In this document: positions 6,133 to 15,989 of the stretch, piece after piece
Layout of the letters: each line of letters begins with the position of its first letter
How positions within the stretch are numbered: the stretch's first letter is position 1
Assembly: GCF_023734115.1 (NCBI RefSeq)
Contig: NZ_AP025737.1
Coordinates: 1,240,001 to 1,304,000 of the forward strand
From: Herbiconiux sp. L3-i23
GTDB lineage: Bacteria; Actinomycetota; Actinomycetes; Actinomycetales; Microbacteriaceae
Direction: 5' to 3'
Length of the DNA: 64,000 nucleotides
Made by a program: the position numbers and the translations under genes
The notes under the pieces: model-generated
The model's database searches: none
The model's input: the letters and a program-made list of their open reading frames with translations, nothing else
What the model was told of the DNA's origin: nothing

Positions 6133-7908
6133 GTGCCCCGACGCATCGCCCGGCGGCGACTCGTGCTCGCCGCGCTCCTCGTCTTCGTCCTCGTCGCGGT
6201 CTTCGTGATCCGCCTCGTTGACATCCAGGTGGTGCGGGCCGAGACGCTCAACGAGCAGGCCGTCGACAAGCGCAGCATCCCCGAGACGATCCTCGGCACC
6301 CGCGGCGACATCTACGACTCGACGGGTGTCATGCTCGCCGACAGCGTCCTCCGCTACGACATCACCGCGTCGCCGAAGACGGCGGTCGCCTCCGAGGTGA
6401 CCCCCGAGATCGCCGCCGACCAGCTCGGACCGATCCTCGGCCAGAACCCCGCGGACATCGTGAAGGCACTGCGCGACGCGGTCGCCGCCGACCCCGACTC
6501 GGACTATCTCTACATCGCGAAGAAGGTCGACGTCGACGCCTTCGAGAAGATCCGCGAGCTCGAGATCCCGTGGCTGTACTTCCAGTCGCAGCCCTCCCGG
6601 ACGTACCCGAACGGGGCGGTCGCGGGCAACCTCGTCGGCTTCGTCGGGTCCGATAACGAGCCCCAGGCAGGCCTCGAGCTCTCCGAGGACGCGTGCCTCG
6701 CCGGCACCGACGGCAGCGAGGTCTACGAACGCAGTGAGGACGGCGTCCGGATCCCCGGCAGCACCGTCACCACCAAGCAGGCCGAGAACGGCGACGACCT
6801 CGTGCTCACCATCGAGAGCGACCTGCAGTGGTACGTGCAGCAGACCCTCGCGAAGTACGCGCAGCAGTACGGCGCCAAGTGGGGTGTCGTGGTCGTGCAG
6901 GAGGTCAAGACGGGCAAGCTCGTCGCGGTCGCCGACTACCCGACCGTCGACCCGAACAACGTCGACGCGGGTCTCCAGGAGGTCCCCGACGGATCGTCGC
7001 TCGGTTCCCGCGCCTTCACCGCCCCCTTCGAACCGGGGTCGACGTTCAAGACGATGACGACGGCCTCCCTCCTCGACGCCGGGCTCATCAGCCCGTCCAC
7101 GCACGTGACCGCGCCGTACCGGTACACGACTGCCGACGGCGCCGACGTGAACGACAGCGAGTTCCACGGCACCCTGAACCTCACGACCACCGGCATGCTC
7201 ATCGAGTCGAGCAACACGGGCATGTCGCAGCTCGGCCTGCTGATGAGCCCGGAGCAGCGCTACGACTACATGCTGAAGTTCGGACTCGGCGAGCGCACCG
7301 AGGTGGACTTCGGCGCGGAGGCGACCGGATACCTCGGCGAGGACTGGGACGAGGACGGCATCCCCGACTGGGATCCGCAGACGAACCTCGCCTCGATGTT
7401 CGGGCAGGGCATCACCCTGTCGGCCGTGCAGGTCGCCAGCATCTACCAGACCATCGCGAACGGCGGGGTCCGGATGCCGGTCTCCCTGGTCGCGGGCTGC
7501 CGACTGCCCGACGGCACCCTGACCGACGCGGCGCCGACGGAGGGCACCCGCGTGATCTCCGAATCGGCCGCTCGGACGACCGTCGACATGCTCGAGAACG
7601 TCGCCACCAAGGGCTGGCTCGCGAATCAGGTCGAGATCCCCGGATACCGGGTCGCCATCAAGACCGGAACCGCTCAGCAGCCCGACGGCAACGGCGGCTA
7701 CAGCAAGAGCTACCTCGTCTCGATGGCGGGCACGGCTCCGGCCGACGACCCCCAGTACGTCGTCTCGGTGAACCTCGCCGACCCGGTTAACATGAATACG
7801 TCGGGCGCCACCGCTCCGATCTTCCGCGACGTGATGACCCAGGTGCTGAAGGCGCACGAGGTCGTCCCGTCCGGATCGAGCTCGCCGGACCTGCCGGCCG
7901 AGTTCTGA
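6133..7908 (+). CDS. ftsI: Septal peptidoglycan transpeptidase FtsI (class B PBP3)
   Basis: This 591-residue class B penicillin-binding protein crosslinks peptidoglycan at the septum. It has an N-terminal membrane anchor (about 9-27), then the dimerisation domain with GTRGDIYDSTG (about 56-66), and the transpeptidase domain. The active-site motifs are S303-T-F-K306, S359-S-N361 and K510-T-G512. No PASTA domains follow. GTG at 6133 is 38 bases after the ftsL-like stop and has GAGGAGAA upstream. It is the cognate partner of FtsW, encoded six genes downstream, and a beta-lactam target. Confidence 0.95.
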   Translation: MPRRIARRRLVLAALLVFVLVAVFVIRLVDIQVVRAETLNEQAVDKRSIPETILGTRGDIYDSTGVMLADSVLRYDITASPKTAVASEVTPEIAADQLGPILGQNPADIVKALRDAVAADPDSDYLYIAKKVDVDAFEKIRELEIPWLYFQSQPSRTYPNGAVAGNLVGFVGSDNEPQAGLELSEDACLAGTDGSEVYERSEDGVRIPGSTVTTKQAENGDDLVLTIESDLQWYVQQTLAKYAQQYGAKWGVVVVQEVKTGKLVAVADYPTVDPNNVDAGLQEVPDGSSLGSRAFTAPFEPGSTFKTMTTASLLDAGLISPSTHVTAPYRYTTADGADVNDSEFHGTLNLTTTGMLIESSNTGMSQLGLLMSPEQRYDYMLKFGLGERTEVDFGAEATGYLGEDWDEDGIPDWDPQTNLASMFGQGITLSAVQVASIYQTIANGGVRMPVSLVAGCRLPDGTLTDAAPTEGTRVISESAARTTVDMLENVATKGWLANQVEIPGYRVAIKTGTAQQPDGNGGYSKSYLVSMAGTAPADDPQYVVSVNLADPVNMNTSGATAPIFRDVMTQVLKAHEVVPSGSSSPDLPAEF

Positions 7909-7980
7909 GCCGACAGGCGAGAGGTGGCAGCCCAGACGCGGACGGCCACCGTCGCCGCGACGACAGCGAGGATAGGAGAC

Positions 7981-9552
7981 GTGCTGACGCACTCGACCCT
8001 CCGGCCCGAGCATCCGATCCCGCGCTCGCTCGCGGAACTGGCTCGCGAGTTCCGGCTTGAGACGTGGAAGCGCGGATCGGCGACCCGCGGCGATCTCGAC
8101 CAGGTCGAGATCAGCGGGGTCTCACTCGACTCCCGCGACATCGCCGACGGCGACCTCTACGTCGGCCTCGCCGGCGCGCGCTCGCACGGCGCCGCCTTCG
8201 CCGCGCAGGCCCGCGACGCCGGCGCCGTCGCCGTCCTCACCGACGAGGCGGGCGCGCCCCTCGCCGAGGACAGCGGGCTCCCCGTCCTGATCACCGCCGA
8301 TCCGCGGGCCGCGCTCGGCGAGGTCTCGGCATGGGTGTACCGGTCGACCGAGGACCCGCCCGTGCTCTTCTCGGTGACGGGAACCAACGGCAAGACCAGC
8401 GTGGTGTACCTCATCGAGGCGGTGCTGCGTCAGCTGGGCGTGCGCACCGGTCTCAGCTCGACCGCCGAGCGCCGCGCGGGCGACGACACCGTCGTCGCCG
8501 GTCTCACGACTCCCGAGGCGAGCGAACTGCACGCCCTCCTCGCCCGCATGCGCGAGAACGCCGTCCGCGCCGCCGCGATCGAGGTGTCGGCCCAAGCGGT
8601 CAGCCGCGGACGGGTGGGCGGCGTCGTGTTCGACGTCGTCGGCTTCACCAACCTCAGCCACGACCACCTCGACGACTACCTCGACATGGACGAGTACTTC
8701 GAGGCGAAGCGCGCGCTCTTCGACCCCGACCGCGCCCGCCGGGCCGTCGTCACCGTCGACTCCGACTGGGGCAGGCGCCTCGCCGAGGAGAGCCGTGTGC
8801 CCGTGACGACCCTCGCGTCCGGCAGTGTCACCGAGGCCGACTGGCACGTGGTCGTGACCGAGGAGAACCGTCACTCGACCGCGTTCACCCTCTCGGGCCC
8901 CGGCGGCGAGAGCATCGCGACGAGCGTGCCGCTGTTCGGCTGGTACATGGCGGCGAACGCCGCCCTCGCGCTGCTGATGCTCGTCGAGGCCGGGTACGAG
9001 CCGGAAGAGATCCAGCACGTGCTCGACCGCGACGGCGGTATCGACGTCTACATCCCCGGACGCGCCGAACGGGTGTCGGGCGACGACGGCCCCACTGTCT
9101 ACATCGACTACGGGCACACTCCCGACGCGTTCCTCAACACCCTCGACGCGCTGCGCCCCCTCACCCCCGGCAAGGTGATCATGGTGTTCGGCGCCGACGG
9201 CGACCGCGACAAGACCAAACGCGACGACATGGGCGCGATCGCGGCTCGCGGCGCCGACGTCGTCGTCATCACCGACTTCCACCCGCGCTTCGAGGACCCG
9301 GCCGAGATCCGCGCTGCGCTGCTCGCCGGAGCGCGCCGCGCGGTGCCCGACCGCGAGATCCACGAGGTGCCCGACCCCCGTGAAGCGCTGCGCCTGGCCG
9401 TCGCGCTCAGCCGCCCCGGCGACACCATCCTGTACGCGGGACCGGGACACGAGGACTACCAGGAGATATCCGGAGTGAAGCACCCCTATTCCGCACGCGA
9501 CGACGCGAGGCTCGCCCTGCGCGAGGCCGGCTGGGACGGGGGAGACGCGTGA
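7981..9552 (+). CDS. murE: UDP-MurNAc-tripeptide synthetase MurE, non-meso-DAP motif
   Basis: This 523-residue cytosolic ligase adds the third, diamino acid to UDP-MurNAc-L-Ala(or Gly)-D-Glu. It shows the N-terminal uridine domain, the ATP loop TGTNGKT (133-139), the central domain with HDHLDDY, and the C-terminal ligase domain. The specificity motif that reads DNPR in meso-diaminopimelate enzymes is replaced here: T431-D-F-H-P-R436. This fits the ornithine, lysine or diaminobutyrate of Microbacteriaceae cell walls, but the substrate cannot be named from the sequence. The start is uncertain: GTG 7981 has AGGAG close upstream, while GTG 7924 would add 19 residues. The stop overlaps the murF start. 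Confidence 0.92.
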   Translation: MLTHSTLRPEHPIPRSLAELAREFRLETWKRGSATRGDLDQVEISGVSLDSRDIADGDLYVGLAGARSHGAAFAAQARDAGAVAVLTDEAGAPLAEDSGLPVLITADPRAALGEVSAWVYRSTEDPPVLFSVTGTNGKTSVVYLIEAVLRQLGVRTGLSSTAERRAGDDTVVAGLTTPEASELHALLARMRENAVRAAAIEVSAQAVSRGRVGGVVFDVVGFTNLSHDHLDDYLDMDEYFEAKRALFDPDRARRAVVTVDSDWGRRLAEESRVPVTTLASGSVTEADWHVVVTEENRHSTAFTLSGPGGESIATSVPLFGWYMAANAALALLMLVEAGYEPEEIQHVLDRDGGIDVYIPGRAERVSGDDGPTVYIDYGHTPDAFLNTLDALRPLTPGKVIMVFGADGDRDKTKRDDMGAIAARGADVVVITDFHPRFEDPAEIRAALLAGARRAVPDREIHEVPDPREALRLAVALSRPGDTILYAGPGHEDYQEISGVKHPYSARDDARLALREAGWDGGDA

Positions 9553-10970
9553 TCGCCCTCTCCCTGACCGAGATCGCCGCCGCGATCTCCGGGCGACTGC
9601 TGCTCGGCGACCGCGGAGACACGCCCGAGACCCTGATCGACGGCACCGTCGAGACGGACTCCCGCGAGATCGTGGACGGCGGCGTCTTCGTCGCCCGACG
9701 CGGCGAGAGCACCGACGGCCACCTCTTCGCCGAGAAGGCCGTCGAGCGCGGCGCCGTGCTGCTGATCGTCGAGCGCCCCCTCGAGGTCCCGGTCAGCCAG
9801 ATCGTCGTCGACGACGCCACGAGCGCGCTCGGCGCCCTCGCGACCGATGTGGTGGGGCGCGTCCGCGCGCTCGGCCGACTGAAGGTCGTCGCGGTCACCG
9901 GTTCGAACGGCAAGACGACCACCAAGAACCTGCTGCGCGAGATCCTCTCCCGGGCGGGCGAGACCATCGCGCCGCGCGAATCGTTCAACAACGAGGTCGG
10001 CGCCCCGCTCACCATGCTGAAGCTCACCGACCGCACCGACTTCCTCGTCGCCGAGATGGGCGCGAGCGGGATCGGCGAGATCCGTCGGCTGGTGCGCATG
10101 GCGCGCCCCGACGTCGGCATCGTGCTCACGGTCGGGCTCGCGCACGCCGGCGAGTTCGGCGGGATCGAGTCGACCGTCATCGCGAAGACCGAGATGGTCG
10201 AAGACCTGCTGCCGACCGACACCGCCGTGCTCAACGCCGACGACCCGCGGGTCGCCGGCATGGCCGCCTCGACGCGCGCCGCCGTGACCTGGTTCGGTCG
10301 CAGCGCCGACGCGGACGTGTGGGCGGGCGACGTGCGCCTCGACTCGACCGGCACCCACTTCACCCTGCACCTCCCCGGCGAGGAGCCCCGACCGGTGCGC
10401 TTCGCGGTGCTCGGCGAGCACCACGTGACCAACGCCCTCGCCGCGGCGACCGCGGCGACCGCCCTCGGGGTCGACGCGGACACCGTCGTCGCCGGCCTCG
10501 AGAGCGTGACGCGCGCCGAGCGCTGGCGCATGGAGGTCCTGCCGGGCCTCGACACCGTCGTCATCAACGACGCCTACAACGCGAGCCCCGACTCCATGGC
10601 CGCCGCGCTGAAGACCCTCGCCATCCTCGGCCGCGAGGCCACCCGCACCATCGCCGTCCTCGGCGAGATGACCGAGCTCGGCGAGCTCGCCGGCGAGGAG
10701 CACGACAGGATCGGTCTGCTCGCCGTTCGTCTCAACATCGGTCAGCTGGTCGTCGTCGGCGAGGGGGCCAAGCGCCTTCACCTGGCCGCCGAGAAGGAAG
10801 GCTCCTGGGACGGCGAGTCCGTCTGGGTCGAGACCGCGGACGAGGCGTACGCGCTTCTCGAGCAGCGTCTTCGCGCCGGAGACCTCGTTCTCGTGAAATC
10901 CTCGAACTCGGCGGGTCTCCGCCACCTGGGCGACCGACTCGGAGAGCTGGTGTCATGCAGGCGCTTCTGA
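9549..10970 (+). CDS. murF: UDP-MurNAc-pentapeptide synthetase MurF
   Basis: This 473-residue ATP-dependent ligase adds D-Ala-D-Ala to the UDP-MurNAc-tripeptide. It has the Mur ligase layout: an N-terminal substrate domain with TDSREI, the P-loop [11 protein letters not shown] (about 117-127), [10 protein letters not shown], and a C-terminal domain with [12 protein letters not shown] and LGEMTELG. The GTG start overlaps the murE stop by four bases (GTGA), and its 3' end overlaps mraY by 16 bases, so translation is likely coupled through murE, murF and mraY. The length is usual for the family. Confidence 0.95.
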   Translation: MIALSLTEIAAAISGRLLLGDRGDTPETLIDGTVETDSREIVDGGVFVARRGESTDGHLFAEKAVERGAVLLIVERPLEVPVSQIVVDDATSALGALATDVVGRVRALGRLKVVAVTGSNGKTTTKNLLREILSRAGETIAPRESFNNEVGAPLTMLKLTDRTDFLVAEMGASGIGEIRRLVRMARPDVGIVLTVGLAHAGEFGGIESTVIAKTEMVEDLLPTDTAVLNADDPRVAGMAASTRAAVTWFGRSADADVWAGDVRLDSTGTHFTLHLPGEEPRPVRFAVLGEHHVTNALAAATAATALGVDADTVVAGLESVTRAERWRMEVLPGLDTVVINDAYNASPDSMAAALKTLAILGREATRTIAVLGEMTELGELAGEEHDRIGLLAVRLNIGQLVVVGEGAKRLHLAAEKEGSWDGESVWVETADEAYALLEQRLRAGDLVLVKSSNSAGLRHLGDRLGELVSCRRF

Positions 10971-12052
10971 CCGCGGGGGCGGTGTCGCTGGCGTTCACGC
11001 TGCTGCTGACGCCGGTCTTCATCCGACTCTTCAAACGCATCAACTGGGGCCAGTTCATCCGCGAGGACGGGCCGGTCAGCCACCACGCCAAGCACGGGAC
11101 GCCCACGATGGGCGGGCTCGTCGTCATCGCGGGAACCGTCGTCGGATACTTCACCGGCACGCTCACCGCGGCCGAACCGATCCAGATCTCGGCGCTGCTC
11201 GTGCTGTTCATGATGGTCGGCCTCGGTGCCGTCGGCTTCCTCGACGACTACCTGAAGACCCGCAACCAGCGCAGTCTCGGTCTCGGCGGCTGGGCGAAGA
11301 TCCTCGGCCAGGTCATCGTCGCCACCGCCTTCGCCCTGCTCGCCCTGCAGTTCCCGAACGAGGACGGGCTGACCCCCGCGACGACCGCGGTGTCGATCGT
11401 GCGCGACACGAGCTTCGATTTCGTCGTGCTGCTCGGCGGTGTCGCCGGCGTCATCGTCTACGTCATCTGGATCGCCGGCATCGTCACCAGCGCCTCGAAC
11501 GGCGTGAACGTCGCCGACGGTCTCGACGGGCTCGCGACCGGGGCGTCGATCTTCGCGATCGGCGCGTACATCATCATCGGCTTCTGGCAGAACAACCAGT
11601 ACCGTTTCGCCCCGTCGCTCGACCCCGACGTCGCCTACAAGGCGTACGAGGTGCGCGACCCGCTCGACCTCGCGATCGTCGCGACCGCCATCGTCGGAGC
11701 GCTCATCGGCTTCCTCTGGTGGAACACCTCGCCCGCGCAGATCTTCATGGGCGACACCGGCTCGCTCGGCATCGGCGGCGCTCTGGCCGCCCTCGCGGTG
11801 CTGAGCCGTACCGAGCTGCTGCTGGTCCTGATCGGCGGCCTCTTCGTCATCGTCGTCGGCTCGGTCATCCTGCAGCGCGTCTACTTCAAGCTCACCGGCG
11901 GCAAACGCATCTTCCGCATGTCGCCGCTGCATCACCACTTCGAGCTGAAGGGGTGGGCGGAAGTGACCGTCGTCGTGCGGTTCTGGATCATCGGCGGGCT
12001 GTTCGTCGCCGCGGGTGTCGGCGCGTTCTACCTCGAGTGGCTGAGCCGCTGA
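10955..12052 (+). CDS. mraY: Phospho-MurNAc-pentapeptide translocase MraY
   Basis: This 365-residue polytopic membrane enzyme transfers phospho-MurNAc-pentapeptide from UDP to undecaprenyl phosphate, making lipid I. About ten membrane helices are evident. The HGTPTMGG motif lies near residues 48-55, the catalytic aspartates are in FLDDYLK and [12 protein letters not shown], and the [12 protein letters not shown] loop and C-terminal [12 protein letters not shown] with its HHH cluster are present. It starts inside the murF 3' end and its stop shares one base with the murD ATG (TGATG), implying coupled translation. Confidence 0.96.
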   Translation: MQALLTAGAVSLAFTLLLTPVFIRLFKRINWGQFIREDGPVSHHAKHGTPTMGGLVVIAGTVVGYFTGTLTAAEPIQISALLVLFMMVGLGAVGFLDDYLKTRNQRSLGLGGWAKILGQVIVATAFALLALQFPNEDGLTPATTAVSIVRDTSFDFVVLLGGVAGVIVYVIWIAGIVTSASNGVNVADGLDGLATGASIFAIGAYIIIGFWQNNQYRFAPSLDPDVAYKAYEVRDPLDLAIVATAIVGALIGFLWWNTSPAQIFMGDTGSLGIGGALAALAVLSRTELLLVLIGGLFVIVVGSVILQRVYFKLTGGKRIFRMSPLHHHFELKGWAEVTVVVRFWIIGGLFVAAGVGAFYLEWLSR

Positions 12053-13626
12053 TGGCGACCTCGCGACTCGACGCGCTCACCAGCTGGCACGCCGACTGGC
12101 GGAACCTGCGCGTCGTCGTCCTCGGCCTCGGCCTGACCGGGTTCTCGGTCGCCGACACCCTGGTCGAACTCGGTGCGGACGTGCTCGTCGTGGCCGATTC
12201 CGCCTCCGATGAGAGGGCGCAGCTGACTCAGGTCATCGGCGCCGCGCTGCACCTCGGCGGCACGGCGGACGAGCAACGCGAGAGGGTGGAGGCCTTCGAC
12301 CCCGAGCTCGTCGTCGTCTCGCCGGGATATCACCCCGACCACCCGTTGCTCGTCGCCGCCGCCGACGACGGGGTCGCGATCTGGGGCGACATCGAGCTCG
12401 CCTGGCGCGTGCGCGACAAGGTCGGCGAACCCGCCGAATGGATCGGCGTGACCGGCACGAACGGCAAGACCACCACCGTCGGGCTCACCGCCGCCATGCT
12501 CCGCGAGTCGGGGAAGCGGGTCGCGGCGGTCGGCAACATCGGGGCGCCGGTGCTCGACGCCGTGCGCTACCCGGAGGGCTTCGACGTGCTCGTCGTCGAA
12601 CTCTCGAGCTACCAGCTGCACTGGATGCGCGGTGTCTCGCCGCTCGCGAGCGCGGTCCTCAACATCGCCGACGATCACCTCGACTGGCACGGGTCCGCCG
12701 AGGCCTACGCCGCCGCCAAGGGCCGCGTGTACGAGAACACCCGCGTCGCCTGCGTCTACAACCTCGCCGATCCGGTGACCCGCCGCCTGGTCGAGGACGC
12801 CGAGGTGGTCGAGGGCGCGCGCGCCGTCGGCTTCGGACTCGGCATCCCGGGCCCCAGCGACTTCGGTGTCGTCGAGGGGATCCTCGTCGACCGGGCCTTC
12901 CTGGACGAGCGCCGCGACAGTGCGCTCGAGATCATCACCGTCGACGAGCTGCGCGTGCTCGGCCTCGACGCCCCGCACGTCGTCGCGAACATCCTCGCCG
13001 CCGCGGCGCTCGCCCGTGCTGCGGGCGCCCCGCTCGACGCGGTGCGCAGGGCCCTCGCCTCGTTCCGTCTCGACCCCCACCGCATCGAGGTCGTCGCCGA
13101 CCGGGGCGGCATCCGGTGGATCGACGACTCGAAGGCGACGAACCCGCACGCGGCCGACGCGTCGCTCGGCGCCTACGAGAACGTGGTGTGGGTCGTCGGA
13201 GGTCTGCTGAAAGGCGTCGACATCGGCGACCTCGTGAAGCGCCGTGCCGAGCGGCTGCGCGCGGCGATCGTCATCGGCGAGGACCGCCTGGACGTGCTCT
13301 CGGCGTTCGAGCGACACGCGCCCGATCTGCCTCTCTTCGAAGTGGTGTCGGGCGACACTGAGGAGGTCATGCAGGCCGTCGTGCGCATGGCCGCCGCGGC
13401 CGCCCGGCCCGGTGACGTGGTCCTGCTGGCGCCCGCAGCGGCGTCGATGGACCAGTTCAGGGACTACGCGCACCGCGGCGAGCGGTTCGCGGAGGCGGTC
13501 GCACAGCTGCTGGACGAGACCGCACCGGAACAGGCCACCGCACCGGAAGAGGAGGGACGAGATGACCGAGGCACCGCAGGTCCGCCGTCCGACGATCCTG
13601 GCCCCGCGGAGCGCCGAGAGCCGTAG
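12052..13626 (+). CDS. murD: UDP-MurNAc-L-alanine:D-glutamate ligase MurD
   Basis: This 524-residue cytosolic ligase adds D-Glu to the UDP-MurNAc-amino acid. An N-terminal Rossmann domain (VVVLGLGLTGFSVADTL) is followed by the ATP loop [11 protein letters not shown], the carbamylated-lysine region near HLDWHGS, and the C-terminal motif IDDSKATNPHAA. It is longer than E. coli MurD (about 440 residues), mostly because of an acidic, Pro/Glu-rich C-terminal tail. That tail coincides with a 65-base overlap in another frame with ftsW. It starts on the mraY stop. Confidence 0.94.
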   Translation: MATSRLDALTSWHADWRNLRVVVLGLGLTGFSVADTLVELGADVLVVADSASDERAQLTQVIGAALHLGGTADEQRERVEAFDPELVVVSPGYHPDHPLLVAAADDGVAIWGDIELAWRVRDKVGEPAEWIGVTGTNGKTTTVGLTAAMLRESGKRVAAVGNIGAPVLDAVRYPEGFDVLVVELSSYQLHWMRGVSPLASAVLNIADDHLDWHGSAEAYAAAKGRVYENTRVACVYNLADPVTRRLVEDAEVVEGARAVGFGLGIPGPSDFGVVEGILVDRAFLDERRDSALEIITVDELRVLGLDAPHVVANILAAAALARAAGAPLDAVRRALASFRLDPHRIEVVADRGGIRWIDDSKATNPHAADASLGAYENVVWVVGGLLKGVDIGDLVKRRAERLRAAIVIGEDRLDVLSAFERHAPDLPLFEVVSGDTEEVMQAVVRMAAAAARPGDVVLLAPAAASMDQFRDYAHRGERFAEAVAQLLDETAPEQATAPEEEGRDDRGTAGPPSDDPGPAERREP

Positions 13627-14890
13627 TTCGAGCCCAACCGCTCCGCGGGTGGCGACGCCGCCCCGTCCGCGCGCCACGACTACCGCGCCGCCCGCCTCTG
13701 AGCGAACGGTTCCAGATTCCTCACCACGCTCGATGCGCGGCATGGCCGCACGGGTGCGGCTGGGGCGTGCGTTCGTTTCGGAGGGAAGCAACTACTTCCT
13801 GCTGCTCGGCACCACGCTGTTCCTCGTCGTCTTCGGCCTGGTGATGGTGCTGTCGTCGTCATCGGTCGAATCGTTCGCCGCGGGACGGGATTTCTTCGCC
13901 GACTTCATGAAGCAAGGCGGTGCGGCGCTGCTCGCGGTGCCGGCCATGCTCGTGTTCTCGCTGGTGCCAGGGCGCTGGTGGCAGCGACTCGCGGTGCCCG
14001 CGCTCGTCGGCGCGATAGGACTCCAGCTCCTCGTGTTCACCGATCTTGGTTACGAGTACGGCGGAAACCGCAACTGGCTCGACCTTGGGTTCACCAACGT
14101 CCAGCCGTCGGAGTTTGCGAAACTGGCTCTCGCGCTGTGGCTCGGCAAGTTCCTTGCGGACCGGCGCGACCGCCTGGCCGACTGGAAGCAAGTCTTGGTT
14201 CCCGCCCTCGTGGTGTCGGCTGTACCCATGGCGTTGGTGCTCCGAGGCGGTGACCTTGGCACCGGCATCATCATCGCCTGCATCGTGCTCGGATCGCTGT
14301 TCTTCGCCGGAGTCCCACTACGCCAGCTGGGTGTCGTCGTCGGAATCGCCATTCCGGCCGCGCTCCTGTTCTCAACCACCAGTTCGTCCCGCGTCGATCG
14401 CATCCAATCGTGGCTGTCGGGCTGCGCCGACGACTATGCGAACAGCTGCTGGCAGATCACCCACGGCACGTGGGCCCTGGCTGCGGGGGGCGTCTTCGGC
14501 GTCGGGCTCGGCAACTCGAAGGCCAAGTGGTCTTGGCTTCCCGAGGCGGACAACGACTTCATTTTCGCGGTGATCGGCGAGGAGCTCGGACTCATCGGTG
14601 CCGTCACGGTGATCGTCCTCTTCGTGCTCGTGGCTGTCGTGTTCACGCGCATCGTCGGGGGAGCGGCGCCGGGAAGCATGGCTCGCATCACCGTGAGCGC
14701 GATCATGGTGTGGATCGTCACTCAGGCCATGGTTAACATCGGGGTCATCCTGGGGGTGTTCCCAGTCCTCGGTGTTCCACTTCCCCTCATATCGAACGGC
14801 GGAACGGCGCTGATCGTCTCCCTGCTCGCGATCGGCGTCGCCCTGTCGTTCGCCCGCAACGCGGCTCCCGAAGCAGGAGTGCGCTCGTGA
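13562..14890 (+). CDS. ftsW: Lipid II polymerase FtsW (SEDS family)
   Basis: This 442-residue SEDS glycosyltransferase polymerises lipid II at the septum with FtsI. A cytosolic, Pro/Ser/Arg-rich N-terminus of about 70 residues precedes roughly ten membrane helices. The family landmarks are present: NRNWLDLGFTNVQPSEFAKLAL, the large loop with QITHGTWALAAGGVFGVGLGNSKAKWSWLPEADNDFIFAVIGEE (split here only by domain) and GVPLPLISNGGTALI. ATG 13562 has GGAGGGACGAG upstream and starts inside murD. Codon use is visibly less GC-biased than in murD or murG, with codons such as TTT, AAA, CTT, GTT, CCA and ATA. Confidence 0.95.
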   Translation: MTEAPQVRRPTILAPRSAESRSSSPTAPRVATPPRPRATTTAPPASERTVPDSSPRSMRGMAARVRLGRAFVSEGSNYFLLLGTTLFLVVFGLVMVLSSSSVESFAAGRDFFADFMKQGGAALLAVPAMLVFSLVPGRWWQRLAVPALVGAIGLQLLVFTDLGYEYGGNRNWLDLGFTNVQPSEFAKLALALWLGKFLADRRDRLADWKQVLVPALVVSAVPMALVLRGGDLGTGIIIACIVLGSLFFAGVPLRQLGVVVGIAIPAALLFSTTSSSRVDRIQSWLSGCADDYANSCWQITHGTWALAAGGVFGVGLGNSKAKWSWLPEADNDFIFAVIGEELGLIGAVTVIVLFVLVAVVFTRIVGGAAPGSMARITVSAIMVWIVTQAMVNIGVILGVFPVLGVPLPLISNGGTALIVSLLAIGVALSFARNAAPEAGVRS

Positions 14891-15984
14891 CCGTCTGGCT
14901 GCTCGCCGGTGGGGGCACGGCGGGGCACGTGAACCCGCTGCTGTCGGTCGCCGACACGCTGCGGCGCCGCCACCCGGAGGACGAGGTCCTCGTGCTCGGC
15001 ACCCGCGAGGGGCTCGAGGCGCGGCTGGTGCCCGAGCGGGGCTACGAACTGGTCCCCATCGCCCGTCTCCCGTTCCCGCGCCGCCCCGATCTCGCGGCGC
15101 TGCGCTTCGGGCCGGCCTTCAGCGCCACGGTCCGCGACCTCGCCGGGGTGCTCACCGAGAGGGGAGTCGACCTCGTCGCCGGGTTCGGCGGCTACGCATC
15201 GGCGCCCGCCTACCTCGCCGCGCGGCGAGCCCGGCTTCCCCTCGTGATCCATGAGGCTAACGCCCGGCCGGGACTCGCGAACCGGCTCGGCGCCCGCCTC
15301 ACCGACTGGGTGGGGGTCGCCTTCGACGGCACCCCGCTCCGCGGTGCACGCACCGTCGGCATGCCGCTGCGCCGCGAGATCGAGACCCTCGACCGTGCCG
15401 CGGAGCGCGCGGACGCGCTGCGCTACTTCGACCTCGACCCGCAGCGGCCCGTGCTGCTCGTCACCGGCGGTTCGCTCGGCGCGCGGCGGATCAACGCGAC
15501 GGTCCTCGAGGCCTCTCCCGCGATCCTCGACGCCGGCTGGTCGATCCTGCACATCGTCGGCGGCAAGGCCGAGGTGAGCGACCCGCACGTCCCGCACTAC
15601 CGGATGCTCGAGTACTGCGACCGGATGGAGCTCGCCCTCTCCGCCGCCGACTTCGCGGTCTCGCGGGCGGGCGCGGCGACCGTGAGCGAACTCGCGGCCC
15701 TCGGGATCCCCGCCGTCTACGTCCCCTACCCGGTCGGCAACGGCGAGCAGCGCTTCAACGCCAAGGGCGTCGTGACCGCCGGCGGCGGGGTGCTCGTCGA
15801 CGACGCCGCCTTCGTGCCCCAGTGGGTGCGCGACACGCTCCTGCCCCTCCTGGCGGACTCCGAGGCGGTCACCGCGATGGCCTCCGCCGCGGCAGCGCAA
15901 GGGGTCCTCGACGGCGCCGACCGGACCGCCGATCTGCTCGAAGAAGCGCTCGGGGATCGTACCCCGATCAGAGACCTAGGGTAG
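14887..15984 (+). CDS. murG: Lipid II synthase MurG (GlcNAc transferase)
   Basis: This 365-residue peripheral membrane GT-B glycosyltransferase moves GlcNAc from UDP-GlcNAc to lipid I, forming lipid II on the inner face of the membrane. The N-terminal glycine loop [15 protein letters not shown] (about 5-19), [26 protein letters not shown] and the C-terminal nucleotide-binding region [14 protein letters not shown] and [24 protein letters not shown] are all intact. GTG 14887 overlaps the ftsW stop by four bases (GTGA). The length is normal. Confidence 0.95.
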   Translation: MTVWLLAGGGTAGHVNPLLSVADTLRRRHPEDEVLVLGTREGLEARLVPERGYELVPIARLPFPRRPDLAALRFGPAFSATVRDLAGVLTERGVDLVAGFGGYASAPAYLAARRARLPLVIHEANARPGLANRLGARLTDWVGVAFDGTPLRGARTVGMPLRREIETLDRAAERADALRYFDLDPQRPVLLVTGGSLGARRINATVLEASPAILDAGWSILHIVGGKAEVSDPHVPHYRMLEYCDRMELALSAADFAVSRAGAATVSELAALGIPAVYVPYPVGNGEQRFNAKGVVTAGGGVLVDDAAFVPQWVRDTLLPLLADSEAVTAMASAAAAQGVLDGADRTADLLEEALGDRTPIRDLG

Positions 15985-15989
15985 AGCCC
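15977..15989 (+). promoter_or_regulatory. Possible internal leaderless promoter of murC
   Basis: TAGGGT (15977-15982) lies seven bases before the murC GTG at 15990. There is no clear ribosome binding site, and the -10 overlaps the murG stop. It suggests murC can also be transcribed on its own within the dcw cluster. Confidence 0.4.
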
